Of a stretch of 14,701 nt of DNA, positions 1 through 7,231 are shown piece by piece. The notes below the pieces were generated by a model. It saw only the letters and a list, made by a program, of their open reading frames with translations. It did not search any database and was not told the origin of the DNA. The translations under genes were made by a program, and so were the position numbers. The stretch is from an uncultured Eubacteriales bacterium (lineage in GTDB: Bacteria > Bacillota > Clostridia > Oscillospirales > CAG-272): positions 1 through 14,701 of the forward strand of contig URZF01000018.1 of NCBI GenBank assembly GCA_900552255.1. Reading direction: 5' to 3'. Positions within the stretch are counted from its first letter, which is position 1. Each line of letters opens with the position of its first letter.

Positions 1-266
1 GCCGTGAAAACGGGGAATTTTCGCAGAGTATGTCCGATAAACGGGCGACGGTTTTGTTTCATGAACAGCTGTGTTCCGGATATTGCGCCGCGTGCGGCGT
101 CAATCCGAAGATGGAATGCATGATGCCGGAGGACCTCCGGCTTTTCCTTAGGGCGAGAGGAAACGCCCGGGATGGTGTTCGCGCGAAACCGAGCGAGCTG
201 TGTGGCCATGCGGCGCATATGGCTTCGCCGCCGCCAATTCATAATAATTTAAGGAGGCAAAATCAA
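1..266 (+). promoter_or_regulatory. Leader region upstream of rpsJ
   Basis: This GC-rich stretch precedes the S10 gene and has no recognisable gene. It contains several inverted repeats: a stem at 125-141, a 5-bp stem pairing 151-155 with 164-168, and a 5-bp stem pairing 205-209 with 219-223. It ends in an AT-rich patch and a strong AAGGAGG site at 251-257. One reading frame is open from the left edge straight into rpsJ, with a possible ATG at position 30 and five cysteines in its first 30 codons. I do not recognise the peptide and treat the frame as chance or as the tail of an unknown gene. I saw no convincing promoter. S10 operons elsewhere are controlled by L4 acting on the leader RNA, so a regulatory role is plausible but inferred. 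Confidence 0.4.
125..149 (+). terminator. Terminator-like hairpin in the rpsJ leader (possible attenuator)
   Basis: The sequence at 125-141 is a perfect inverted repeat (7 bp with a 3-base GAC loop, or 6 bp with a 5-base loop) made almost entirely of G and C. It is followed directly by TTTTCCTT at 142-149. A GC-rich stem plus a T-rich tract is the layout of an intrinsic terminator. Lying about 120 bases before the S10 start, it could act as an attenuator. The T tract is interrupted, so termination may be weak. Confidence 0.35.
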
Positions 267-578
267 GTGGCAGTTAGTGAAAAAATCAGAATCAGACTGA
301 AAAGCTACGATCATACGCTGGTCGATGCGGCCGCGGAGAAGATCGTGGAGACCGCGAAAAGAAACGGCGCGACCGTATCCGGTCCTATCCCGCTTCCCAC
401 GGAGAAGGAGATCATCACGATTCTCCGTGCTGTTCATAAGTATAAGGACAGCCGCGAACAGTTTGAGTACAGGACCCACAAGAGACTGATTGATGTCATC
501 AAACCGTCTCAAAAAGCCATCGAGGCGCTTACATCCCTCGAACTTCCGGCCGGCGTCGAAATCGAAATCAAACTTTAA
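267..578 (+). CDS. rpsJ: 30S ribosomal protein S10
   Basis: S10 of the 30S head, which in many bacteria also acts as NusE in transcription antitermination. The 103-residue product matches the usual family length. It shows the N-terminal KSYDH block (residues 12-16), the GPIPLPT loop (39-45) and the conserved basic stretch around RTHKRLID (69-76). The start is a GTG placed 9 bases after AAGGAGG (251-257). A longer reading from ATG at 30 would add 79 residues with no S10 homology, so it was rejected. This is the first gene of the S10 block. It is separated from rplC by an unusually long, structured 135-base gap. Confidence 0.97.
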   Translation: MAVSEKIRIRLKSYDHTLVDAAAEKIVETAKRNGATVSGPIPLPTEKEIITILRAVHKYKDSREQFEYRTHKRLIDVIKPSQKAIEALTSLELPAGVEIEIKL

Positions 579-592
579 TTATAAATAAGTAG

Positions 593-687
593 ATTTCCGG
601 CGGGGCATGTGCGGAAATTAAAATCCTGTTTCCGCGTGTGATCCGGTTGGTCAAGTTGACCCGCCCGCAGAAGCTGCGGTGGTCAAC
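593..687 (+). promoter_or_regulatory. Structured intergenic RNA between rpsJ and rplC
   Basis: Two alternative stems compete here. Bases 593-599 (ATTTCCG) can pair with 612-618 (CGGAAAT), or 611-617 (GCGGAAA) can pair with 629-635 (TTTCCGC), but not both. Downstream, 655-661 (GTTGACC) pairs with 681-687 (GGTCAAC) and encloses a perfect 6-bp stem, 665-670 with 674-679, with loop AAG. The rplC Shine-Dalgarno follows at 701. No T tract follows the last hairpin, so it is not a typical terminator. The arrangement suggests a switch or a protein-binding site governing rplC translation. L3 and L4 are encoded just downstream, but any ligand is inference. Confidence 0.45.
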
Positions 688-713
688 CAATAACCTTACA
701 AGGAGGAAAAGAA

Positions 714-1346
714 ATGAAAAAAGGTATCATCGGAAAGAAAATCGGTATGACACAGGTTTTCGACGAAGTTGGAAACGTCATTCCGGTTACCATCATCGAA
801 GCCGGACCCTGCGTGGTCGCGCAGAAGAAAACCGTCGAGAAAGACGGTTATTCCAGCGTTCAGCTCGGCTTTGAGGACATTGTTGAGAGAAAGCTCAACA
901 AAGCGGAAAAAGGTCACTTCGCGAAAGCGGGCGTGGCGATGAAAAAGCATCTGAAGGAGTTCAAGCTTGACGACGCAGATTCCATGAACGTCGGCGATAT
1001 CGTATCTGCCGACACCTTCGCGGCCGGCGACAGAGTGGATGTCACGGGCATCACCAAGGGCCGCGGCTATTCCGGCGTTATCAAGAGATGGGGCTGCCAC
1101 AAGCTTCGCATGACGCACGGCGTGGGACCTGTTCACCGTCAGCCCGGCTCCATGGGCGCGAACTCGACGCCGTCGAGAATCTTCAAAAACAAGAAGATGG
1201 CGGGACAGTACGGAAACGAGCGGGTGACGGTCCTCAATCTCGATGTCGTCCGCGTCGATGCCGACAAAAATCTGATCGCCGTTAAGGGCGCCGTTCCGGG
1301 CGCCAAGGGCGGTATCGTGTTCATTCGCAACACGGTTAAAGCGTGA
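714..1346 (+). CDS. rplC: 50S ribosomal protein L3
   Basis: L3 is an early-assembly 50S protein whose extended loop reaches toward the peptidyl transferase centre. The 210-residue product has the N-terminal block [10 protein letters not shown] (7-16), the [16 protein letters not shown] region (111-126) and the glycine-rich loop [14 protein letters not shown] (142-155), in family order and at normal length. The ATG follows AGGAGG at 701-706 with good spacing. The gene is separated from rplD by only 16 bases, so the two are surely co-transcribed. The long structured gap on its 5' side is the unusual point. Confidence 0.98.
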   Translation: MKKGIIGKKIGMTQVFDEVGNVIPVTIIEAGPCVVAQKKTVEKDGYSSVQLGFEDIVERKLNKAEKGHFAKAGVAMKKHLKEFKLDDADSMNVGDIVSADTFAAGDRVDVTGITKGRGYSGVIKRWGCHKLRMTHGVGPVHRQPGSMGANSTPSRIFKNKKMAGQYGNERVTVLNLDVVRVDADKNLIAVKGAVPGAKGGIVFIRNTVKA

Positions 1347-1362
1347 GAAGGAGGAAGAAACG

Positions 1363-1986
1363 ATGCCTAACATGAAAGTTTTGGACATGACCGGCAAGGA
1401 AGTCGGAACCGTGGAGCTTGCGGATTCCGTGTTTGCCGTCACAGTCAATGCGGCAGTGCTTCACGCCGCCGTCAGGGCGTACCTTCTCAACCAGAGACAG
1501 GGCACGCAGTCGACACTTACGAGAACCGAGGTTTCCGGCGGCGGCAAAAAGCCGTGGAGACAGAAGGGCACGGGCAGAGCGAGACAGGGCTCCACGCGTT
1601 CGCCTCAGTGGACGCACGGCGGCGTTGCGCTCGGGCCGAAGCCGAGATCCTATCGCACGGACCTCAACAAGAAAGTGAAGAGAATCGCGATGAAGAGCGC
1701 GTTCTCAAGCAAGGTCGCGGACGACTCGCTTGTAGTCGTCGATGCGATTACTACGACCGAATTCAAAACCCGCACGATGGTGAATATGCTTTCCGCCGTC
1801 GGCGCGTCCGGAAAGGCGCTTGTCGTTCTTCCTGCGAAAGATGAAAAGGTCGTCAAAAGCTTTGCCAACATCCCCGGCGTAAAGACCGCATATATCAATA
1901 CGCTGAATGTATACGACATCTTAAACTGCGACAAGCTTGTTGTCGCGCTGGATGCCGTCAAAAAAATCGAGGAGGTGTACGCATAA
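1363..1986 (+). CDS. rplD: 50S ribosomal protein L4 (uL4 family)
   Basis: L4 binds 23S rRNA, and its long loop lines part of the polypeptide exit tunnel. In E. coli it also represses its own S10 operon. The 207-residue product has the conserved loop region at about 46-98, including GGGKKPWRQKGTGRARQG. A GGAGG site lies just upstream of the ATG. The stop codon TAA shares its last A with the ATG of rplW, a one-base overlap typical of translational coupling. Whether this L4 regulates the operon is not visible from the gene. The structured leader and the rpsJ-rplC gap are the places to look for a target. Confidence 0.98.
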   Translation: MPNMKVLDMTGKEVGTVELADSVFAVTVNAAVLHAAVRAYLLNQRQGTQSTLTRTEVSGGGKKPWRQKGTGRARQGSTRSPQWTHGGVALGPKPRSYRTDLNKKVKRIAMKSAFSSKVADDSLVVVDAITTTEFKTRTMVNMLSAVGASGKALVVLPAKDEKVVKSFANIPGVKTAYINTLNVYDILNCDKLVVALDAVKKIEEVYA

Positions 1987-2279
1987 TGAAGTTTGCTCAC
2001 GATATCATCGTAAGACCGATCATTACGGAACAGAGCCTTGAGGCTACGAAGTCCAAAAGATACACCTTTGAGGTTCAGAAGAACGCGACCAAGCCTGAAA
2101 TCGCACACGCGGTTGAGGAAGCTTTCGGCGTTACGGTTGCGGACGTCAACACGATCAACATGAAGAAAAAACCGAAGAGACTCGGCGTTCACTCGGGTTA
2201 CACAAAGGCTTGGAAAAAGGCCATTGTCACGCTCAAGGCGGATTCAAAATCCATCGAGTTCTTCGACGGCATGATTTGA
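1986..2279 (+). CDS. rplW: 50S ribosomal protein L23
   Basis: L23 sits beside the polypeptide exit and is a docking site for trigger factor and the signal recognition particle. The product is 97 residues, normal for the family. It has the N-terminal IIVRPIITEQS motif (7-17), the FEVQKNATKPEI block typical of L23, and a basic C-terminal half. The ATG overlaps the rplD stop (TAATG). Its ribosome binding site GGAGG (1971-1975) lies inside the last codons of rplD, about 10 bases upstream. This supports coupled translation of L4 and L23. Confidence 0.97.
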   Translation: MKFAHDIIVRPIITEQSLEATKSKRYTFEVQKNATKPEIAHAVEEAFGVTVADVNTINMKKKPKRLGVHSGYTKAWKKAIVTLKADSKSIEFFDGMI

Positions 2280-2297
2280 TAAGGAGGAGGAAAGAGA

Positions 2298-3131
2298 ATG
2301 GCTACGATCAAGTATAAACCTACGACTCCTGCAAGACGTAATATGTCGGTGCCGGATTTCGCGGAAATCACGAAGTTCTCCCCCGAAAAGAGTCTTGTTG
2401 AGATCAAGAAAAAACATGCCGGCAGAAACAGCTACGGCAGAATCACTGTCCGTCACAAGGGCGGCGGCAACAAACAGAAATACAGAATCATCGATTTCAA
2501 GCGCGCTTATACGGACGAGGCCGCGACGGTTGTCGGCATCGAATACGATCCGAATAGAACCGCTTACATCGCGCTTCTTCAGTATGAGGACGGAACGAAG
2601 AAATATATCATCGCTCCGGTGGGACTCAAAGACGGCGACAAGGTATATTCCGGCGCCGATGCGGATATCAAGCCCGGCAACACGCTTCCGATTGCGAATA
2701 TTCCGGTCGGTACGTTCATCTACAACATCGAGCTGTATCCCGGAAAGGGCGGTCAGCTTGTCCGTTCGGCAGGCGCTGCGGCTCAGCTGATGGCGAAGGA
2801 AAACGGAATGGCTCAGGTCAGACTTCCTTCGGGTGAGGTTCGCCTCATCCGTCTCGACTGTCGCGCACAGATCGGTCAGGTTTCCAACATCGATCATGAG
2901 AATGTCAAGATCGGTAAGGCGGGCAAGACGCGCCATCGCGGCATTCGTCCGACGGTTCGCGGCTCCGTTATGAACCCCTGCGATCACCCGCACGGCGGCG
3001 GTGAAGGCCGTTCCCCGATCGGCCGTCCTTCTCCTGTAACCCCGTGGGGAAAGCCCACCAACGGTTATAAGACGAGAAACAAGAAGTCGAGAACTGAGCA
3101 GTTCATCGTAAAACACAGAAACGGTAAATAA
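2298..3131 (+). CDS. rplB: 50S ribosomal protein L2
   Basis: L2 binds 23S rRNA near the peptidyl transferase centre and is needed for subunit association. The 277-residue product has the OB-fold RNA-binding region in the N-terminal half, with the [13 protein letters not shown] stretch at 51-63. The highly conserved block [18 protein letters not shown] (220-237) contains the histidine equivalent to E. coli His229. The ATG follows an AAGGAGGAGG site at a normal distance. The gene is 18 bases after rplW and 15 before rpsS, a standard tight S10-block arrangement. Confidence 0.98.
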   Translation: MATIKYKPTTPARRNMSVPDFAEITKFSPEKSLVEIKKKHAGRNSYGRITVRHKGGGNKQKYRIIDFKRAYTDEAATVVGIEYDPNRTAYIALLQYEDGTKKYIIAPVGLKDGDKVYSGADADIKPGNTLPIANIPVGTFIYNIELYPGKGGQLVRSAGAAAQLMAKENGMAQVRLPSGEVRLIRLDCRAQIGQVSNIDHENVKIGKAGKTRHRGIRPTVRGSVMNPCDHPHGGGEGRSPIGRPSPVTPWGKPTNGYKTRNKKSRTEQFIVKHRNGK

Positions 3132-3146
3132 GGAGGAGGCATTGAA

Positions 3147-3428
3147 ATGAGCAGAAGCCTTAAAAAAGGACCTTTCGTCGAGGAAAAGCTCTATTCCAGA
3201 GTTTGCGCCATGAACGAAAAGGGCGAGAAAAAGGTATTGAAAACATGGTCTCGTGCTTCCGTGATATTCCCCGAATTTGTCGGACATACGATTGCGGTTC
3301 ACGACGGCAGAAAGCATGTTCCGGTCTATGTGACCGAGGATATGGTCGGACACAGGCTCGGCGAGTTTGCGCCCACGAGAACATTCAAGGGCCATGCGGG
3401 TTCAAAAACATCAAACAACGGTAAATAA
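3147..3428 (+). CDS. rpsS: 30S ribosomal protein S19
   Basis: S19 lies in the 30S head next to S13 and contacts the A-site region. The 93-residue product opens with [15 protein letters not shown]. It then shows the [21 protein letters not shown] core and the C-terminal [14 protein letters not shown] motif, all diagnostic of the family. The ATG follows AAGGAGGAGG. A 32-base gap with its own GGGAGG site separates it from rplV. Confidence 0.98.
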   Translation: MSRSLKKGPFVEEKLYSRVCAMNEKGEKKVLKTWSRASVIFPEFVGHTIAVHDGRKHVPVYVTEDMVGHRLGEFAPTRTFKGHAGSKTSNNGK

Positions 3429-3460
3429 TCTCGCACCAAAGCGAAGGGAGGCAAAATCGA

Positions 3461-3802
3461 ATGGAATCAAGAGCATATCTCAAATATGCCAGAATATCCC
3501 CGCGCAAAGTACAGATTGTGCTTGACCTCATCAGAGGGAAGGATGCGGGAGAAGCGATGGCAATTCTTAAAAACACTCCTAAATCTGCGAGTGAATACCT
3601 CATCAAGCTGTTAAAGAGCGCGGTTGCGAACGCAGAGCACAATTTCAGCATGGATGTAAGCAGACTTTACGTTTCCGAATGCTTCGTCTGCTCGGGGCCG
3701 ACGCTGAAAAGAATCATGCCCCGCGCCAAGGGAAGCGCGGACAGAATCCTTAAGAGAACCAGTCATGTGACGATCGCTCTTAAGGAAAGAGAAGAAGCTT
3801 GA
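3461..3802 (+). CDS. rplV: 50S ribosomal protein L22
   Basis: L22 binds 23S rRNA, and its beta-hairpin forms part of the exit tunnel wall, where macrolide-resistance changes occur in other bacteria. The 113-residue product has the [17 protein letters not shown] helix region (11-27) and the hairpin tip within [18 protein letters not shown] (79-96). I saw no insertion or deletion in that loop. The start is an ATG after GGGAGG. It is followed 16 bases later by rpsC. Confidence 0.97.
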   Translation: MESRAYLKYARISPRKVQIVLDLIRGKDAGEAMAILKNTPKSASEYLIKLLKSAVANAEHNFSMDVSRLYVSECFVCSGPTLKRIMPRAKGSADRILKRTSHVTIALKEREEA

Positions 3803-3818
3803 AAAGGAGGTAGGAAGA

Positions 3819-4637
3819 ATGGGTCAGAAGGTTAATCCGCACGGTCTGCGTGTCGGTGTTATCAAGGATTGGGATTCAAGATGGTTCGCCAAAGACGAGG
3901 ATTTCGGCGATACGCTTGTTTCCGACTATAAGATCAGAAAATATCTCAAAGAAAAACTGAAGACCGCAGGCGTTCCGAAGGTCGAAATCGAACGCACGGG
4001 CGCCGGCGTCAAGGTTCTCATCCACTGCGCAAAGCCCGGTATCGTCATCGGACGCGGCGGCTCGGAGATCGAAAAGCTCCGTGCGGCGCTTGAGAAAATG
4101 ACCGGCAAATCCGTCAGCGTGAACGTTGTCGAGATCAAAAGCCCGGATCTCAACGCGCAGCTCGTCGCAGAGGCGATTTCGGAGCAGCTCGAGAAGAGAG
4201 TTGCGTTCCGCCGCGCGATGAAGCAGGCGATCGGCAGAACTATGCGCATGGGCGCGAAAGGAATCAAAATTTCCGTTTCCGGACGTCTCGGCGGCGCCGA
4301 GATCGCGAGAAGCGAGCACTATCATGAGGGCACCATCCCGCTTCAGACGCTCAGAGCCGATATCGATTACGGCTTTTGGGAAGCCAACACCACTTACGGT
4401 AAAATCGGCGTAAAGGTTTGGATTTACAAGGGCGAGGTCCTTTCCGGCAGAGCCGGCGCTACGGTTCAGACGGAAGCTCCTGCGGAAAGACGCGAGAGAA
4501 GAAACGACAGAAACAGAGGGGATCGCCGCGGCGGAAACAACAGAAATTTCGGCGGCAACGGAAGACAGGCGAACACCGGCGCTTCCAGGGGCCCCAGAGA
4601 AGGAGGCAGAAGAAATGTTGTTGCCAAAGAGAGTTAA
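3819..4637 (+). CDS. rpsC: 30S ribosomal protein S3 with an Arg/Asn/Gly-rich C-terminal tail
   Basis: S3 forms part of the mRNA entry site on the 30S head. The first ~208 residues are standard: [13 protein letters not shown] at the start, a KH domain with GIVIGRGG at 74-81, and the C-terminal domain ending WIYKGEVL (201-208). A 64-residue tail then extends the protein to 272. It is rich in Arg, Asn and Gly from about 223 to 266 and is likely disordered. The last 23 bases overlap rplP, and the rplP ribosome binding site is embedded in the codons for REGGRR near the C terminus. Many clostridial S3 proteins have comparable basic tails, so the extension is likely real. Its role is unknown. Confidence 0.96.
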   Translation: MGQKVNPHGLRVGVIKDWDSRWFAKDEDFGDTLVSDYKIRKYLKEKLKTAGVPKVEIERTGAGVKVLIHCAKPGIVIGRGGSEIEKLRAALEKMTGKSVSVNVVEIKSPDLNAQLVAEAISEQLEKRVAFRRAMKQAIGRTMRMGAKGIKISVSGRLGGAEIARSEHYHEGTIPLQTLRADIDYGFWEANTTYGKIGVKVWIYKGEVLSGRAGATVQTEAPAERRERRNDRNRGDRRGGNNRNFGGNGRQANTGASRGPREGGRRNVVAKES

Positions 4638-5037
4638 ATACAGACGTGTTCAGCGCGGCCGCCTGAAAGGCAAGGCTACCCGCGGCAACACCGTTACCTA
4701 TGGCTCCTACGGTCTGGCGGCGCTTGAGCCGGCATGGATCACGAGCAATCAGATTGAAGCTGCCCGTATCGCTATGACACGTTACATCAAGCGTGGCGGA
4801 CAGGTTTGGATCAAAATTTTCCCCGATAAGCCGATCACCGAGAAGCCGGCCGAAACCCGAATGGGCTCCGGTAAAGGTTCTCCCGAATACTGGGTGGCGG
4901 TCGTAAAGCCGGGAAGAGTTATGTTTGAGATGGACGGCGTTTCCGAAGAGGTCGCCAAAGAGGCTATGCGTCTTGCGTCGCACAAGCTCCCGATCAAATG
5001 TAAATTCGTGAAAAAAGAAGAAGCAGGGGAGGAATAA
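4615..5037 (+). CDS. rplP: 50S ribosomal protein L16
   Basis: L16 helps position A-site tRNA on the 50S subunit. The 140-residue product begins [11 protein letters not shown] and carries the [19 protein letters not shown] block (78-96). This includes the arginine equivalent to the hydroxylated Arg81 of E. coli. The start at 4615 lies inside the end of rpsC, with AGGAGG at 4601-4606 and 8 bases between. A later start would lose conserved residues. The 23-base overlap with rpsC implies translational coupling or reinitiation. Confidence 0.97.
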   Translation: MLLPKRVKYRRVQRGRLKGKATRGNTVTYGSYGLAALEPAWITSNQIEAARIAMTRYIKRGGQVWIKIFPDKPITEKPAETRMGSGKGSPEYWVAVVKPGRVMFEMDGVSEEVAKEAMRLASHKLPIKCKFVKKEEAGEE

Positions 5038-5041
5038 ACCA

Positions 5042-5233
5042 GTGAAAGCTACAGAACTGAGAAACATGACTTCCGCTGAACTCACCTCAAAGCTCAAGGA
5101 ACTGAAAAGCGACCTTTTCAAGCTTCGCTTCCAGAATGAGATCAATCAGCTCGACAATCCCCACAAAATCTCCGATGTCAAGCGCGATATCGCGAGAGTG
5201 ATGACGGTCCTTCGCGAGAAGGATGCGGAATAA
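5042..5233 (+). CDS. rpmC: 50S ribosomal protein L29
   Basis: L29 is a small two-helix protein next to L23 at the tunnel exit. The 63-residue product has the [18 protein letters not shown] helix and the LFKLRFQ motif that defines the family. It starts with GTG at 5042, 9 bases after GGGGAGG (5026-5032), which lies inside the end of rplP. No ATG in frame nearby would give a complete L29, so GTG is the chosen start. The gap from rplP is only 4 bases. Confidence 0.96.
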   Translation: MKATELRNMTSAELTSKLKELKSDLFKLRFQNEINQLDNPHKISDVKRDIARVMTVLREKDAE

Positions 5234-5255
5234 GCCATAGAGAGGAGAGAATGTC

Positions 5256-5522
5256 ATGAGTGAAGTTGTAGAAAGAAATCTCAGAAAAACGAGAGTCGGC
5301 AAGGTCGTGAGCGATAAGATGGACAAAACCATCGTCGTTGCGATCGAGGATAATGTGAAGCATCCGGTCTATGGCAAGGTCATCAAAAGAACGGTAAAAT
5401 TCAAGGCGCACGACGAGAACAACGAGTGCGGCATCGGCGACAAGGTCATGATCATGGAGACAAGACCTCTTTCCAAGGATAAGAGATGGCGTCTTGTCGA
5501 AATCATCGAAAAGGCAAAATAA
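5256..5522 (+). CDS. rpsQ: 30S ribosomal protein S17
   Basis: S17 is an OB-fold protein that binds 16S rRNA early in assembly. The 88-residue product has [19 protein letters not shown] near the N terminus and [17 protein letters not shown] near the C terminus. An ATG at 5251 reads only ATG-TCA-TGA and sits 3 bases after AGGAG (5243-5247). The ATG at 5256 has the better 8-base spacing and opens the S17 frame. It is the last gene before the rplN leader gap and so the end of the S10 block. Confidence 0.97.
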   Translation: MSEVVERNLRKTRVGKVVSDKMDKTIVVAIEDNVKHPVYGKVIKRTVKFKAHDENNECGIGDKVMIMETRPLSKDKRWRLVEIIEKAK

Positions 5523-5535
5523 AATTCATAGTGCA

Positions 5536-5560
5536 AGGTTAGAGCGAAATATCGCAACCT
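5536..5560 (+). promoter_or_regulatory. Hairpin in the rpsQ-rplN gap
   Basis: Bases 5536-5540 (AGGTT) pair with 5556-5560 (AACCT). Inside, 5544-5547 (GCGA) pairs with 5552-5555 (TCGC) around an AATA loop, leaving a 3-base AGA bulge on the 5' side. No T tract follows, so it is not a normal terminator. It sits at the boundary between the S10 and spc blocks, separate operons in E. coli. It may mark RNA processing or control of rplN, which is inference. Confidence 0.35.
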
Positions 5561-5592
5561 GTGAGATGTGAATACCAAAGGAGGAAAGCACA

Positions 5593-5961
5593 ATGATACA
5601 GCAACAATCATTGATGAAAGTCGCCGACAACACCGGCGCGAAAGAGCTTATGTGCATCAGAGTGCTCGGCGGTACCGGAAGAAGATACGGTAATATCGGG
5701 GATGTCGTGGTCGCCTGCGTCAAAAAAGCGGCTCCTGGCGGAACCGTGAAAAAAGGCGAGGTCGTCAAGGCTGTCATCGTCCGTTCTGTCAAGGGTATCA
5801 AGAGAGCAGACGGCTCGTATCTCAAATTCGACGAGAACGCCGCCGTCATCATCAAGGAAGATAAAACGCCGAGAGGCACCCGTATCTTTGGGCCTGTGGC
5901 AAGAGAGCTGCGCGAGAAGGATTATATCAAGATCCTGTCGCTGGCTCCGGAAGTACTGTAA
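5593..5961 (+). CDS. rplN: 50S ribosomal protein L14
   Basis: L14 lies at the subunit interface and contributes to an intersubunit bridge. The 122-residue product matches the family length. It has [18 protein letters not shown] at the start, the [16 protein letters not shown] segment, and the C-terminal [13 protein letters not shown] block. The ATG is preceded by AAAGGAGGAAAG. A 70-base gap with a hairpin separates it from rpsQ, the largest gap so far after the one before rplC. Its stop codon overlaps an upstream ATG of the rplX frame. Confidence 0.98.
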   Translation: MIQQQSLMKVADNTGAKELMCIRVLGGTGRRYGNIGDVVVACVKKAAPGGTVKKGEVVKAVIVRSVKGIKRADGSYLKFDENAAVIIKEDKTPRGTRIFGPVARELREKDYIKILSLAPEVL

Positions 5962-5975
5962 TGGAGGAATCGAAA

Positions 5976-6290
5976 ATGAATAAGGTTCATGTAAGAAGAG
6001 ATGATACCGTTATCGTAATTTCCGGCGACGACAAGGGCGCGAAGGGAAAGGTCATCGCGGTATCACCCGACGAACACAAGGTCATCGTCGAGGGCGTCAA
6101 CGTCCAGACGAAGCATATGAAGCCCAGAAAGCAGGGCGAAGCGGGAGGCGTCATCAAGGTGGAGGGCGCTATGCACGCCGATAAGGTGGCTCTTTACTGC
6201 TCGAACTGCAAGGCAGGACGCCGTTCCAAGATCAAGGTCGAGGACGGCAAGAAGATCCGCGTTTGCGCAAAATGCGGACAGAAGATTTGA
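5976..6290 (+). CDS. rplX: 50S ribosomal protein L24, zinc-ribbon form
   Basis: L24 is an assembly-initiating 50S protein with a KOW fold. The KOW region lies in the N-terminal part (MNKVHVRRDDTVIVISGDDK onward, with GAKGKV). The C-terminal half carries CSNC (Cys75, Cys78) and CAKC (Cys97, Cys100), indicating a zinc-binding form. I chose ATG 5976 (104 residues) because GGAGG at 5963-5967 lies 8 bases before it. An in-frame ATG at 5961 overlaps the rplN stop and would add five residues, but it would have no usable ribosome binding site at the proper distance. Confidence 0.93.
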   Translation: MNKVHVRRDDTVIVISGDDKGAKGKVIAVSPDEHKVIVEGVNVQTKHMKPRKQGEAGGVIKVEGAMHADKVALYCSNCKAGRRSKIKVEDGKKIRVCAKCGQKI

Positions 6291-6307
6291 TGCGGAGGTA
6301 ACGGAAA

Positions 6308-6847
6308 ATGGCAAGACTTAAAGATTATTACAGATCAGAAGTCGCTCCCGCATTGATGAAGAAATTTTCCTATAAGAGCCCGATGCAGATCCCGCGTTTC
6401 GATAAAATCGTCATCAACGTGGGTGCGGGCGATGCGAAGGACAATGCAAAAGCGATAGACAATATCATCGAAGAGATCACGGCGATCACCGGTCAGCGGG
6501 CTGTCCCGACCTATGCGAGAAAGTCGGTTGCGAACTTCAAGGTCAGACAGGGCATGAAGATCGGCGTCAAGGTGACGCTGCGCGGCGACAGAATGTACGA
6601 ATTTATGGACAGACTGTTCAATCTCGCGCTGCCGCGTGTACGCGACTTCAAGGGAATCAATCCCAACGCCTTCGACGGCCGCGGCAATTATTCGCTCGGC
6701 ATCAAGGAACAGCTGATATTCCCGGAAATCGAGTATGACAAGGTCGATAAAATCAGAGGCATGGACATCGCCTTTGTTACGACGGCGTCTACCGATGAAG
6801 AAGCAAAAGAGCTGCTCGAGCTGATGGGCGCTCCGTTTGCGAAATAA
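6308..6847 (+). CDS. rplE: 50S ribosomal protein L5
   Basis: L5 binds 5S rRNA and contacts the P-site tRNA region. The product is 179 residues, typical of Bacillota. It has [18 protein letters not shown], the [20 protein letters not shown] block, and the C-terminal [20 protein letters not shown] region. The ATG follows GGAGG with normal spacing. The gap to rpsN is 18 bases, with a strong AAGGAGG. Confidence 0.98.
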   Translation: MARLKDYYRSEVAPALMKKFSYKSPMQIPRFDKIVINVGAGDAKDNAKAIDNIIEEITAITGQRAVPTYARKSVANFKVRQGMKIGVKVTLRGDRMYEFMDRLFNLALPRVRDFKGINPNAFDGRGNYSLGIKEQLIFPEIEYDKVDKIRGMDIAFVTTASTDEEAKELLELMGAPFAK

Positions 6848-6865
6848 GTTAAGGAGGTAAGAAGA

Positions 6866-7051
6866 ATGGCAAAAACTTCAATGAAGGTCAAACAGCAGAG
6901 ACCGCAGAAGTATTCTACAAGAGAATATAACCGCTGCAAGATCTGCGGAAGACCGCACGGTTATCTCCGCAAATTCGGCATTTGCCGTATCTGCTTCCGC
7001 GAGCTTGCTTACAAGGGTCAGATCCCCGGCGTAAAGAAAGCCAGCTGGTAA
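6866..7051 (+). CDS. rpsN: 30S ribosomal protein S14, zinc type (type Z)
   Basis: S14 is a 30S head protein. This is the short 61-residue zinc form, with CKIC (Cys24, Cys27) and CRIC (Cys40, Cys43) and the C-terminal [11 protein letters not shown]. Longer zinc-free paralogs exist in some Bacillota, but none is in this window. The ATG follows AAGGAGG with normal spacing. It is followed by a 180-base gap before rpsH, the longest gap between genes in the window. Confidence 0.98.
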   Translation: MAKTSMKVKQQRPQKYSTREYNRCKICGRPHGYLRKFGICRICFRELAYKGQIPGVKKASW

Positions 7052-7060
7052 GCTTACGGG

Positions 7061-7192
7061 GAGAGCGGTATGCGCTCTCATCCGAAGAAAAATGCTCCGA
7101 TCTTGTCGAAAGGAAAGCGTCAGTGCTTTAACCATCGGCTCGCCGCCGGCAGGAGCCGGCAGCAAGGATTCGGCGAAGGGAGATTTTCTCCC
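7061..7192 (+). promoter_or_regulatory. Structured intergenic RNA between rpsN and rpsH
   Basis: Four local hairpins fit within this gap. The first is a perfect 7-bp stem, 7061-7067 with 7073-7079, loop GTATG. The second is a 5-bp stem, 7114-7118 with 7125-7129. The third is a compound stem, 7140-7145 with 7171-7176 continuing as 7146-7150 with 7155-7159, which makes 11 bp with an 11-base bulge on the 3' side and an AGGA loop. The fourth is a 6-bp stem, 7178-7183 with 7187-7192, loop TTT. No T tract follows any of them and I saw no ORF. In E. coli S8 represses the spc operon by binding its mRNA. A similar role just before rpsH is possible but inferred. Confidence 0.45.
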
Positions 7193-7231
7193 AAAACCAA
7201 GAAAACACTTGCATAAAAGGAGGACATAACA

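Noticed and set aside
54..84. TTGTTT and GATATT as an rpsJ promoter
   Set aside because: Both boxes are poor and the 19-base spacing is not ideal.
30..578. A 182-residue S10 with a long N-terminal extension
   Set aside because: The extra 79 residues have no S10 homology, and a strong ribosome binding site precedes the GTG at 267, which gives the standard 103-residue protein.
696..1448. A 250-codon - strand frame across rplC
   Set aside because: It is antisense to L3 and the start of L4, with no recognisable domain or ribosome binding site.
2244..3395. A 383-codon open frame on the - strand across rplB and rpsS
   Set aside because: It lies opposite two unmistakable ribosomal protein genes, shows no family motif, and is best explained as an antisense shadow of their GC-rich codon use.
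5251..5258. ATG-TCA-TGA mini-frame before rpsQ
   Set aside because: It is two codons long and only 3 bases from the Shine-Dalgarno. It is more likely a chance overlap with the real ATG at 5256.
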